DNA from: Haloferacaceae archaeon
GTDB lineage: Archaea; Halobacteriota; Halobacteria; Halobacteriales; Haloferacaceae
Assembly (NCBI GenBank): GCA_003554115.1
Contig: PWFE01000146.1
Location: 1 to 9,496 of the forward strand
Direction of reading: 5' to 3'
Length of the DNA: 9,496 nt
A model generated the notes under the pieces. That model did not search any database. It was not told the DNA's origin and worked only from the letters and a program-made list of their open reading frames with translations. Every line of letters starts with the position of its first letter. The stretch's first letter is position 1. Both the position numbers and the translations under genes were made by a program. This document shows, in pieces, positions 1 through 5,696 of this stretch.

Positions 1-2
1 AT

Positions 3-470
3 TTCCGCTACCTATACGGCCGGAGTGGCCAGTACGACCTGTACGGAGCCAATGCGTATGCGGATCTAATCGAACCGGAGCTTCCCGAGTTCGTCAGCGA
101 AACGTTCGAATCACTTTGCCACCAAGCACTTCCCAAGCTTTACCCGGACTACAGACTGACACAGCTGCCTGCCCAGTGGTGGTACAAACAGCATGAAATC
201 GATGTTGTCGCACCAACCGACCAGCGCACGTTGATTGTCGGGGAAGCGAAGTTCACGAGCTCCCCGCTCGGATACGATGTTCTCGCCAAGCTTGAGAACA
301 CAACCGACCACATTGACTGGACGACGAACACCGGTGAGACGCCGGCGTATGAATACGTCCTATTCAGTCGATCCGGGTTCAAGCAGTCAGTCGAAGAAGC
401 AGCAGCTGAGCGCGATAATCTCCGGCTCGTTAGCTTGAAAGAGGTCGTTTCGGTACTCGAATCCAGTTAG
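3..470 (+). CDS. DUF234-type archaeal ATPase, C-terminal part only
   Basis: The gene runs in from the left edge; 155 codons and the TAG stop are visible, with no start. What remains resembles the C-terminal DUF234 region found behind the P-loop domain of archaeal AAA+-like ATPases. An FRYLYGRSGQYDLYG segment opens the fragment. Then come E36 (in VSETFESLC), the E65-I66-D67-V-V-A segment, and G80-E81-A82-K83-F. These match the D ... ExK layout of the PD-(D/E)xK nuclease-like fold known for this region (residues numbered from the first visible codon). The following PLGYDVLAKLE stretch is also typical of the family. The ATPase domain is outside the window, so whether the full gene is intact cannot be judged. 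The cellular role of these ATPases is poorly defined. The family assignment is fairly secure; nuclease activity is inference. Confidence 0.8.
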   Translation, partial: FRYLYGRSGQYDLYGANAYADLIEPELPEFVSETFESLCHQALPKLYPDYRLTQLPAQWWYKQHEIDVVAPTDQRTLIVGEAKFTSSPLGYDVLAKLENTTDHIDWTTNTGETPAYEYVLFSRSGFKQSVEEAAAERDNLRLVSLKEVVSVLESS

Positions 471-748
471 TCACAGTCTACTGCCCGCTGTCGTATTGGA
501 CGCGAGGCTGGAATTGTTAGTGAATGTGAAGAGAACGGGCGATTTGCGCATAAATCTCATGCTCCGACGGGGATTGGACAGTGTGACCTGCTTGTTCGCA
601 GAATTGGTAACCCGCTCGCCTGTATAGGCTTGGAGACAAAACAACACTAAATCCTGAATTTACAGCTATGTGATCGACAGTTACCCATACAATTATGTTC
701 CTGTGTTGTCAATCAAATGTTGGCGAATCGCATGACACCGGCGACCCC

Positions 749-765
749 CGTTACGCAGCGTGACG
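749..765. repeat. 17-base inverted repeat with single-base centre
   Basis: CGTTACGC, one A, then GCGTGACG: eight pairs, of which seven are Watson-Crick and one is G-T. The right arm GCGTGACG recurs as its exact reverse complement CGTCACGC at 831-838. With so short a loop it suits a protein-binding site better than an RNA hairpin. No binding protein can be named. Confidence 0.6.
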
Positions 766-793
766 AAATCAAATCGGCCAAGGAGGGGTTCCT

Positions 794-801
794 TTATAAA
801 C
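794..801. promoter_or_regulatory. Orphan TATA-like octamer TTTATAAA
   Basis: A self-complementary TTTATAAA that matches the haloarchaeal TATA consensus on both strands. No protein gene starts at the expected distance on either side. Rightward transcription would begin near 822 and run antisense through tRNA-Arg; leftward transcription would begin near 770 and enter the empty gap. It could drive a small RNA or be a chance match. Confidence 0.4.
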
Positions 802-844
802 GCCGTACCGCCGTCTGCCAAATGTTACCCGTCACGCAGAATGA

Positions 845-919
845 TGGGCGCTGCAGGATTTGAACCCGCGACAACTTGGTCCGAAGCCAAGCACTCTGTC
901 CAGGCTGAGCTAAGCGCCC
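845..919 (-). tRNA. tRNA-Arg, anticodon UCG
   Basis: Read on the minus strand, this folds as a complete 75-base cloverleaf. The acceptor stem GGGCGCT pairs fully with AGCGCCC, followed by discriminator A at 845. The D stem is GCTC/GAGT. The anticodon stem CTTGG/CCAAG encloses loop CTTCGGA, giving anticodon UCG, which reads the Arg codon CGA (and possibly other CGN codons by wobble). The T arm is GCGGG-TTCAAAT-CCTGC. There is no intron and CCA is not encoded. It is transcribed divergently from ubiA. No clear T-run follows the 3' end. Confidence 0.95.
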
Positions 920-940
920 GCATTCGAACGAATCCGACCT

Positions 941-950
941 GTAATAATAA
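941..950 (-). promoter_or_regulatory. TATA-like element for tRNA-Arg
   Basis: TTATTATTAC on the minus strand, centred about 26 bases before the tRNA 5' end, which is the normal spacing for an archaeal TATA box. Inferred from position and composition only. Confidence 0.55.
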
Positions 951-985
951 GAGCGTCGGTCTGAGGGCAACCAGTCGACCGCTCA

Positions 986-999
986 CATACGACATACGA
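986..999. repeat. Tandem 7-base repeat CATACGA x2
   Basis: Two perfect head-to-tail copies of CATACGA lie in the divergent tRNA-Arg/ubiA spacer, about 36 bases before the ubiA TATA element. It could be a binding site for a regulator of either promoter, but a chance duplication of this size is also plausible. Confidence 0.4.
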
Positions 1000-1034
1000 G
1001 TAGCCGACAGCGATACTCGATCCGAATCCACGTT

Positions 1035-1041
1035 CTTTATT
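1035..1041 (+). promoter_or_regulatory. TATA-like element for ubiA
   Basis: A CTTTATT core about 28 bases before the ubiA ATG, implying transcription start at or within a few bases of the start codon (leaderless mRNA). It supports the start at 1066. Confidence 0.5.
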
Positions 1042-1065
1042 CGGTGAGACTGATGACCGAGAGGT

Positions 1066-1917
1066 ATGACATCGGCGGCAGCGCGAATGTGGGCTTGTAT
1101 CGAGCTCACCCGGCCGGCCAATGCGGTCGCGGCCGGCGCGCTCACGTTTACCGGCGCGTTCGTGGCGGGTGGGGTAACCACGGCCCCAGCAGCGGTCGCA
1201 GCCGCAGTCGTCGCAACCGTCACCGCAACCGGCGGCGGCAATGCAATAAACGACTACTTCGACCGCGAGATCGACGCCATCAACCAACCAGACCGACCGA
1301 TTCCACGGGGGGACATCTCCGCGCGCGGCTCGCTGTGGTTCAGCCTTGGACTGTTTGGCGTTGCGATTGCGGCCGCCCTTACACTGCCCAGAGTCGCCAT
1401 CGGGATTGCGGTGTTCAATTTCCTCGCGCTGGTGGCCTACACGGAGCTATTCAAAGGGCTGCCAGGCGTCGGGAACGTACTTGTGGGGTATCTGACTGGC
1501 AGTACGTTCCTGTTTGGTGGCGCAGCCGTCGACGAGCCACTGGGTGCGCTTGCACTGTTTGGACTGGCTGCGGTTGCAACACTCACACGCGAAATCGTCA
1601 AAGACGTCGAAGATATACATGGAGACCGACAGGAGGGCCTTCGGACGCTACCGATTGTGATCGGTCAGCGCCGCGCACTCTATGTTGGCGTGGGTGCGAT
1701 GGTGCTTGCGGTCGCCGCGAGCGGCTGGCCATACTACGTCGGAACGTTCGGGGTGGTGTATCTTGCGGTCGTGATTCCAGCCGATTTCGTGATGCTGTGG
1801 GCGACCGCAACCGCGTTCAGCGATCCGGCTGCCAGCCAGCGATGGATCAAACGCGGGATGCTGTTGGCCGCCGTGGCGTTCGTTGCCGGGCGGGCGATGG
1901 AGGTGGCAGCTGTCTGA
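1066..1917 (+). CDS. ubiA: UbiA prenyltransferase, probable digeranylgeranylglyceryl phosphate synthase
   Basis: A 283-residue membrane protein of the UbiA superfamily. In archaea such proteins transfer a second geranylgeranyl group to geranylgeranylglyceryl phosphate, the second ether-bond step of membrane lipid synthesis. The first Asp-rich motif is N62-D63-Y-F-D66-R-E-I-D70, followed by QPDRPIPRG (74-82). The second is K179-D180-V-E-D183-I-H-G-D187, followed by GLRTLPIVIG. These Asp clusters bind magnesium and the prenyl diphosphate. The N-terminal ELTRPANAVAAG segment and the length fit the archaeal lipid enzyme. About eight hydrophobic helices can be discerned. Other UbiA members act in quinone or haem synthesis, so substrate assignment rests on subfamily resemblance. 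The start at 1066 is supported by the TATA element at the leaderless distance. It appears to be a single-gene unit, divergent from tRNA-Arg. Confidence 0.88.
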   Translation: MTSAAARMWACIELTRPANAVAAGALTFTGAFVAGGVTTAPAAVAAAVVATVTATGGGNAINDYFDREIDAINQPDRPIPRGDISARGSLWFSLGLFGVAIAAALTLPRVAIGIAVFNFLALVAYTELFKGLPGVGNVLVGYLTGSTFLFGGAAVDEPLGALALFGLAAVATLTREIVKDVEDIHGDRQEGLRTLPIVIGQRRALYVGVGAMVLAVAASGWPYYVGTFGVVYLAVVIPADFVMLWATATAFSDPAASQRWIKRGMLLAAVAFVAGRAMEVAAV

Positions 1918-2067
1918 ACCGAGAGGGACACAGACAATCGGAGTCTCATAATCAAAAAGAATATTACCCGCAACCGGTATCATCCATTCAGCCGATGATC
2001 CTCGGAGTGTCCGACTGTCGACAACCAGCATGCAACCGAGGAGCCACAGCAATATGAGGCCGGTATA

Positions 2068-2676
2068 ATGTATGACCTTACTGCGGATCTCGAAACGGAA
2101 GTTCTGCCGGGAACGAATATTCTCATCTCCGGGCCACCACTGACAGGAAAGCGATCACTCGCACTCGATATGCTCGCCCACGGTGTTGAAAACGACGAAG
2201 GGGCGATTATCGTCACGACAAAAGACAGCGCGACCCGTGTCCTAGAGGATTTCGCCCGTCGAACCACCTACGAAGGTCGACCCGTCGCCGTTGTCGATTG
2301 TGTCACCCGCCAGCAGGGTGTCGGTGAGGTCAGAGAGGACAAACGAATCAAGTACACGTCCTCACCGGTTGATATGACCGGAATCGGAATCAAGCTCTCG
2401 GAGTTCCTGCAGGCATTCCACCAACAGCAGGGCATCAGTCACAACCGGATTATGGTTCATTCGCTTTCAACGCTGCTGATGTATTCGGATCTCCAGACTG
2501 TCTTCCGGTTTCTCCACGTCTTTACTGGGCGCATCCAGAGTGTCGACGGCCTTGGTGTGTTCTGTATCGATTCGTCTTCGCACAACGACCAAGAGATGAA
2601 CACGCTCACACAGCTGTTCGACGGTGTGATCCGAACCGAAGAGGACAAAGAGCCGGATATCCGGCTGGCCCACTGA
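2068..2676 (+). CDS. RecA/KaiC-like (RAD55-type) ATPase-fold protein
   Basis: A 202-residue protein resembling the single RecA-like domain proteins of haloarchaea annotated as RAD55-family, KaiC-like or HTR-like (DUF7504) proteins. The P-loop is G22-P-P-L-T-G27-K28-R29-S30: the Gly and Lys are present, but the usual Ser/Thr after Lys is Arg. A hydrophobic strand ending in D168 (GLGVFCID, 161-168) is the probable Walker B. The HSLSTLLMYSDLQTVFRFLH segment (131-150) matches the KaiC-type core between the two. No helix-turn-helix or second domain is present. The cellular role is unknown; ATP binding is plausible, but hydrolysis is less certain because the magnesium-binding residue is changed. 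A GAGG at 2055-2058 sits about nine bases before the ATG. The CoA-binding gene follows after 41 bases. Confidence 0.78.
   Translation: MYDLTADLETEVLPGTNILISGPPLTGKRSLALDMLAHGVENDEGAIIVTTKDSATRVLEDFARRTTYEGRPVAVVDCVTRQQGVGEVREDKRIKYTSSPVDMTGIGIKLSEFLQAFHQQQGISHNRIMVHSLSTLLMYSDLQTVFRFLHVFTGRIQSVDGLGVFCIDSSSHNDQEMNTLTQLFDGVIRTEEDKEPDIRLAH
2651..2666. repeat. Perfect 16-base palindrome at the 3' end of the RecA-like gene
   Basis: AGCCGGATATCCGGCT is fully self-complementary and lies within the last codons, eight bases before the stop. A T-tract follows 21 bases later. It may be a protein site, part of a terminator-like signal, or simply codon-driven. Confidence 0.5.
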
Positions 2677-2687
2677 TCGAACGCACG

Positions 2688-2692
2688 TTTTT
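2688..2692 (+). promoter_or_regulatory. T-tract between RecA-like and CoA-binding genes
   Basis: Five T residues in a 41-base spacer. Archaeal RNA polymerase can terminate at T-runs, so this could end the upstream transcript. It is also centred 28 bases before the next ATG, where a TATA element would sit. The sequence does not decide between the two. Confidence 0.3.
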
Positions 2693-2717
2693 GTCGCTGC
2701 CTGCCGTCTGTTGAGCT

Positions 2718-3137
2718 ATGACTGTTTCCGATGACACGCTCCGCACACTGCTCGCGATGGATCGAATTGCCGTTGTCGGCTGTTCGAGCACAGCCGGCAA
2801 AGCCGCCCACGAAATACCCGCCTACCTCCAGCGACACGGCTATGAGATCATCCCGATCAACCCCTTTGCCGACGAGATACTCGGCGAGGTCGCCGTCGAC
2901 TCACTGGCCGACGTCGACGGTGAGATCGATCTCGTCAACGTGTTTCGGCCCAGCGAGGAGGTTGCCGGAATTGTCGAAAAAGTACTCGACCGAAACGAAA
3001 CAAAAGCGGATGTCGAGGGGCTGTGGCTTCAGTTGGGAATCGGGGACGATACAGCCGAAACAGCAGCCGAAGACGCCGGGCTCACTGTGGTCTCGAATCG
3101 ATGTATGAAAATCGAACACCAGCGGCTGGTTGTGTAA
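2718..3137 (+). CDS. CoA-binding domain protein (YccU-like)
   Basis: A 139-residue protein consisting of one CoA_binding_2 Rossmann-type domain, the usual length for this family. Visible markers are the nucleotide loop I17-A-V-V-G21-C-S-S, then HEIPAYLQRHGYEIIPINP (31-49), DLVNVFRPSEE (71-81), LWLQLGI (102-108) and the C-terminal signature VVSNRCMKIEH (124-134). Family members bind CoA or a similar dinucleotide, but their physiological role is not established; C129 in the conserved NRCMKIEH stretch is a family-wide Cys. The ATG at 2718 leaves little N-terminal extension before the domain. The gene converges on the coiled-coil gene, with its TAA directly touching that gene's stop. Confidence 0.85.
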   Translation: MTVSDDTLRTLLAMDRIAVVGCSSTAGKAAHEIPAYLQRHGYEIIPINPFADEILGEVAVDSLADVDGEIDLVNVFRPSEEVAGIVEKVLDRNETKADVEGLWLQLGIGDDTAETAAEDAGLTVVSNRCMKIEHQRLVV

Positions 3138-3494
3138 TCAGGCGTCCGTCTCAGTCGGAGTCTCTTCGTCGCCGTCAGTCTCGTCGGCATCGGTGTCGGC
3201 TGTATCGACGCTCTGGCCGTCAGAATCGGCCCCAGCGGCCTCGGCATCACGAATGTGGGCATCCGCCGCGACGGCATCAAGGTCGATATCGAGTTCGGTC
3301 GCAATCGCATCGAGAACCGCACGCTGTTCGATAATTTCCGACTCAAGCGTCTGGACGCGGTCGCCGGTGTCTTGGACGGTGTTCTGGGTTGATTCGACCT
3401 GTTCGCGGACCTCGTTGAGGCGGTGGTACATCTTTTCGGCCGTCTCAGCGAGCATCTGGATCTTCTTTGTTGTACTTCCAAGTCCCATACCCAT
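3138..3494 (-). CDS. DUF5798-like small coiled-coil protein
   Basis: A 118-residue acidic protein of a haloarchaeal family that I recognise as DUF5798-like; no function is known. It opens with MGMGLGSTTKKIQ, continues in a long heptad-patterned helix (about residues 8-65, with KMYHRLNEVREQV and VQTLESEIIEQRAVL), and ends in an Asp/Glu/Thr-rich tail of about 45 residues that is probably disordered. The second Met (position 3488) could equally be the start, since MGLGST looks like the family's usual N-terminus. No membrane segment or signal is seen. It is divergent from surE across a 93-base spacer and tail-to-tail with the CoA-binding gene. Confidence 0.75.
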   Translation of the reverse strand: MGMGLGSTTKKIQMLAETAEKMYHRLNEVREQVESTQNTVQDTGDRVQTLESEIIEQRAVLDAIATELDIDLDAVAADAHIRDAEAAGADSDGQSVDTADTDADETDGDEETPTETDA

Positions 3495-3552
3495 CCATGA
3501 GTGTCTGGCTTTGTGTCTGTTGTGGCTTCAGTCGACAAAACCGGACGCGAGC

Positions 3553-3563
3553 CGAGTACTTTT
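3553..3563 (+). promoter_or_regulatory. TATA-like element for surE
   Basis: CGAGTACTTTT is centred about 30 bases before the ATG at 3588. It fits a leaderless promoter and argues against an upstream in-frame ATG at 3501, which lies before this element. Confidence 0.45.
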
Positions 3564-3587
3564 CGTCCTGCCTTGCTTGCTCCCTGT

Positions 3588-4394
3588 ATGGACGGGCCAC
3601 GACTGCTGTTGACGAACGACGATGGAATCGACAGCGTCGGCTTTCGCGCACTGTACGAGGGGCTTTCGGAACTCGGCGAGGTGACGGCTGTCGCGCCCGC
3701 GGAGGATCAAAGCTCGGTCGGTCGGTCGATCTCACGGTCGGTCGACATCCGCGAACACGAACTTGGATACGCCGTCGATGGCACCCCGGTCGACTGTGTG
3801 ATCGCCGGGCTCGGCACGCTCTGTCCAGACGTCGACCTCGTCGTCTCGGGCTGTAATAAAGGCGCAAACATCGGAGCCTACGTCTTGGGTCGGTCGGGCA
3901 CAGTTAGCGCGGCGGTCGAGGCCGCCTTTTTCGAGGTGCCAGCAATCTCCGTTTCCCTGTATATCGACGCCGGTGACGACTGGGAGCAGTTGGCGACCGA
4001 CACCGACGATTTCCGGCACGCCACCGCGGCCACCCGGTATCTCGTCGACCACGCTCATAAGACAGAGATCTTCGAGACGGCCGACTATCTCAACGTCAAC
4101 GTTCCCTACATCAAGACCGACGAGGGAGTTGCCGAGCCGACGGAGATGGTTGTCACTCGTCCGTCGACGCGCTACGAGATGGGTGCCGAACGAAACGGCG
4201 GACAGATCGACCTCCAAGACGGCGTCTGGGAGTTGATGCGTTCGGGATCACTCACAGATCCGGAGGGCACCGACCGTCGGGCGGTCGCCGACGGGAAAAT
4301 CAGCGTCTCGCCGCTGACTGCGCCGCACTCGACAGAACGCCACACAGCACTCGATCAACTGGTCGAGCGGTATCAGGTCGACGTGAGTTTATAA
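3588..4394 (+). CDS. surE: 5'-nucleotidase SurE
   Basis: A 268-residue SurE, a metal-dependent phosphatase that removes phosphate from nucleoside 5'- and 3'-monophosphates in the cytoplasm. The N-terminus LLLTN10-D11-D12-G13-IDS carries the family's metal-binding Asp pair. S42 in the AEDQSSVGRSIS loop and N90 in the SGCNKGANIG segment (88-96) complete the usual metal set. The GTVSAAVEA helix (104-112) and YLNVNVPY strand also match the family. Length is normal. An in-frame ATG at 3501 would add 29 residues that do not resemble SurE and would lie upstream of the apparent promoter, so 3588 is preferred. The gene converges on trxB with an 86-base gap. Confidence 0.93.
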   Translation: MDGPRLLLTNDDGIDSVGFRALYEGLSELGEVTAVAPAEDQSSVGRSISRSVDIREHELGYAVDGTPVDCVIAGLGTLCPDVDLVVSGCNKGANIGAYVLGRSGTVSAAVEAAFFEVPAISVSLYIDAGDDWEQLATDTDDFRHATAATRYLVDHAHKTEIFETADYLNVNVPYIKTDEGVAEPTEMVVTRPSTRYEMGAERNGGQIDLQDGVWELMRSGSLTDPEGTDRRAVADGKISVSPLTAPHSTERHTALDQLVERYQVDVSL

Positions 4395-4404
4395 ACGGGT
4401 TGTA

Positions 4405-4418
4405 GCCTCAACCGAGGC
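4405..4418. repeat. Short hairpin in the surE/trxB convergent gap
   Basis: GCCTC-AACC-GAGGC, a 5-base-pair stem with a 4-base loop, 11 bases after the surE stop. A TTTATAAA octamer overlaps the surE stop codon (4388-4395). The hairpin may mark the 3' end of surE mRNA. It has no T-run after it, so calling it a terminator would be a guess. Confidence 0.35.
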
Positions 4419-4480
4419 GAGAAGGGCGTCGTCAGCAGAGAATCGGGCGTGACACAACGTCTACAACAGGTATACGAGGC

Positions 4481-5566
4481 TCAGTCGTCGGATTCTGCAG
4501 CCGCCGTCTCACCGCCGGCTGCGGCGGCTTTTCCACGGCTCCGTTCGAGGTCTTCAAGATAGGCGTCGGCGTCCATCGCCGCCTGACAGCCCATCCCCGC
4601 TGCGGTGACGGCCTGCTGGTAGTGGAAGTCGACCACATCACCCGCGCCAAACAGCCCGTCGACGCCAGTTGCGGTCTGGTTGCCACCCTTGCCACCTTCC
4701 GTCTGCAGGTAGCCTTCCTCGTCGGTCTCGACGCCGGTGCCCTCCAGATAGCCGGTGTTCGGTGTGTGACCAATCGCGTAGAACACCGCACCCACGTCGA
4801 ACTCGAACTCCTCGGTTTCGGGATCGTCGAGTTTGGCAGTCGGATGGCCCTCAGGGTGTTCGACCAGCGTCACCGAGTCGACGCCTTCCTCGCGGCTGCC
4901 GTGGAGTTCGATGGCTTCGGTGTTGCGCATGATTTCGATTTCGCCGGCCTCGACTTTGTCCATGATGCGGTCGATCCAGACATCTTCGGCGCGGAACTCC
5001 TCGCGGCGATGGACGAGGTACACTTTCGAGGCGAACTTGGTGAGGAAGTGGGCTTCCTCCATGGCGGCATCGCCGCCGCCGATCACCATGATCTTCTCAT
5101 CGCGGAAAAAAGCCCCATCGCAGGTCGCACAGGTCGACAGTCCGTACCCCATCAGCTCTTGTTGGCCGGGAATATCAAGCGTCCGGGCACTCGCGCCGGA
5201 GGCGGCGATGACGGCGTCGGCCGTATACACATCGCCGTTGTTGAGGGTGATCCGGAACTGGCGGTCGGTGCCCTCGCCTTCCGGTTCAACTGATTCGAGA
5301 ATCCCGTTTTTCGTCTCCGCGCCGAACTGCTCGGCCTGTGCTTTCATCTTGTTGATCAGCTCGGGGCCGGAGATGCCGTCCGGAAAGCCCGGATAGTTTT
5401 CAACCTCGGTGGTCAGCGTGAGCTGGCCACCGGGTTCGTCGCCCTCTAAGACGAGAGGATCGTTGTTCGAGCGTGCCGCATAGATGGCGGCGGTGAGCCC
5501 AGAGATGCCGGTGCCGGCGATCACCAACGGTCGGTGGTCGACGACTGTCTCGGAGTTGGATGACAT
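4481..5566 (-). CDS. trxB: Thioredoxin reductase
   Basis: A 361-residue flavoprotein of the low-molecular-weight thioredoxin reductase family, passing electrons from NADPH via FAD and a Cys pair to thioredoxin. The FAD loop is A17-G18-T19-G20-I21-S22-G23, a variant of the usual GGGPAG. EPGGQLTLTTEVENYPGFP (44-62) and GPELINKM are classic. The redox pair is C146-A-T-C149-D-G. The pyridine nucleotide loop is G163-G-G-D-A-A (usual S replaced by A167), and H186-R-R-E-E-F-R supports NADPH use. The C-terminal FAD contact is GLFGAGDVVD, then GMGCQAAMDADAYL. A tail of about 20 residues rich in Ala and Glu follows. Upstream in-frame codons (to 5662) look non-homologous, so the ATG at 5566 is chosen. 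Confidence 0.93.
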   Translation of the reverse strand: MSSNSETVVDHRPLVIAGTGISGLTAAIYAARSNNDPLVLEGDEPGGQLTLTTEVENYPGFPDGISGPELINKMKAQAEQFGAETKNGILESVEPEGEGTDRQFRITLNNGDVYTADAVIAASGASARTLDIPGQQELMGYGLSTCATCDGAFFRDEKIMVIGGGDAAMEEAHFLTKFASKVYLVHRREEFRAEDVWIDRIMDKVEAGEIEIMRNTEAIELHGSREEGVDSVTLVEHPEGHPTAKLDDPETEEFEFDVGAVFYAIGHTPNTGYLEGTGVETDEEGYLQTEGGKGGNQTATGVDGLFGAGDVVDFHYQQAVTAAGMGCQAAMDADAYLEDLERSRGKAAAAGGETAAAESDD

Positions 5567-5696
5567 AGCTTCGGATACGAAGAGGAATCGTATGTAGGTT
5601 GTGCTGTGTCCCAAGCGTGCCGGAAACCGAGACAGTGTAGAGCCGAGGCCACGCCGATCCACAGACGCTTTGCTACTACACCTCAGAGATGAGCCA

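Larger units (their letters stand above)
471..844. other. Gene-free, AT-richer gap between DUF234 gene and tRNA-Arg
   Basis: No convincing protein gene on either strand. By eye the base composition is more AT-rich than the surrounding coding DNA. It contains a one-base-loop dyad at 749-765, a partly related 8-base inverted copy at 831-838, a perfect TTTATAAA at 794-801, and several GTTAC or GTAAC words. The block lies directly beyond the 3' end of tRNA-Arg, a position where integrating elements often insert, but I found no repeat of the tRNA 3' end and no integrase. It may be regulatory DNA, a small RNA locus or the remains of an element. Confidence 0.6.

Noticed and set aside
641..709. ACAACAC (641-647) and GTGTTGT (703-709) inverted pair
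   Set aside because: Only seven bases with 55 between; expected by chance in AT-richer DNA.
760..1047. Open reading frame of 95 codons across the tRNA-Arg region, plus strand
   Set aside because: It reads through the antisense of the tRNA and contains the GFEPAT string, a well-known artefact of translating reverse-complemented tRNA T arms.
1044..2057. Long plus-strand frame (337 codons) overlapping ubiA
   Set aside because: It is out of frame with ubiA, extremely Arg-rich with no recognisable motif, and is explained by the GC-rich codon pattern of the real gene.
3501..3587. 29-codon N-terminal extension of surE
   Set aside because: The residues are unlike SurE, and the apparent TATA element lies downstream of that ATG.
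4622..5293. Plus-strand frame of 223 codons opposite trxB
   Set aside because: Mirror frame of a GC-rich gene; low-complexity composition, no homology pattern, and trxB is unambiguous.
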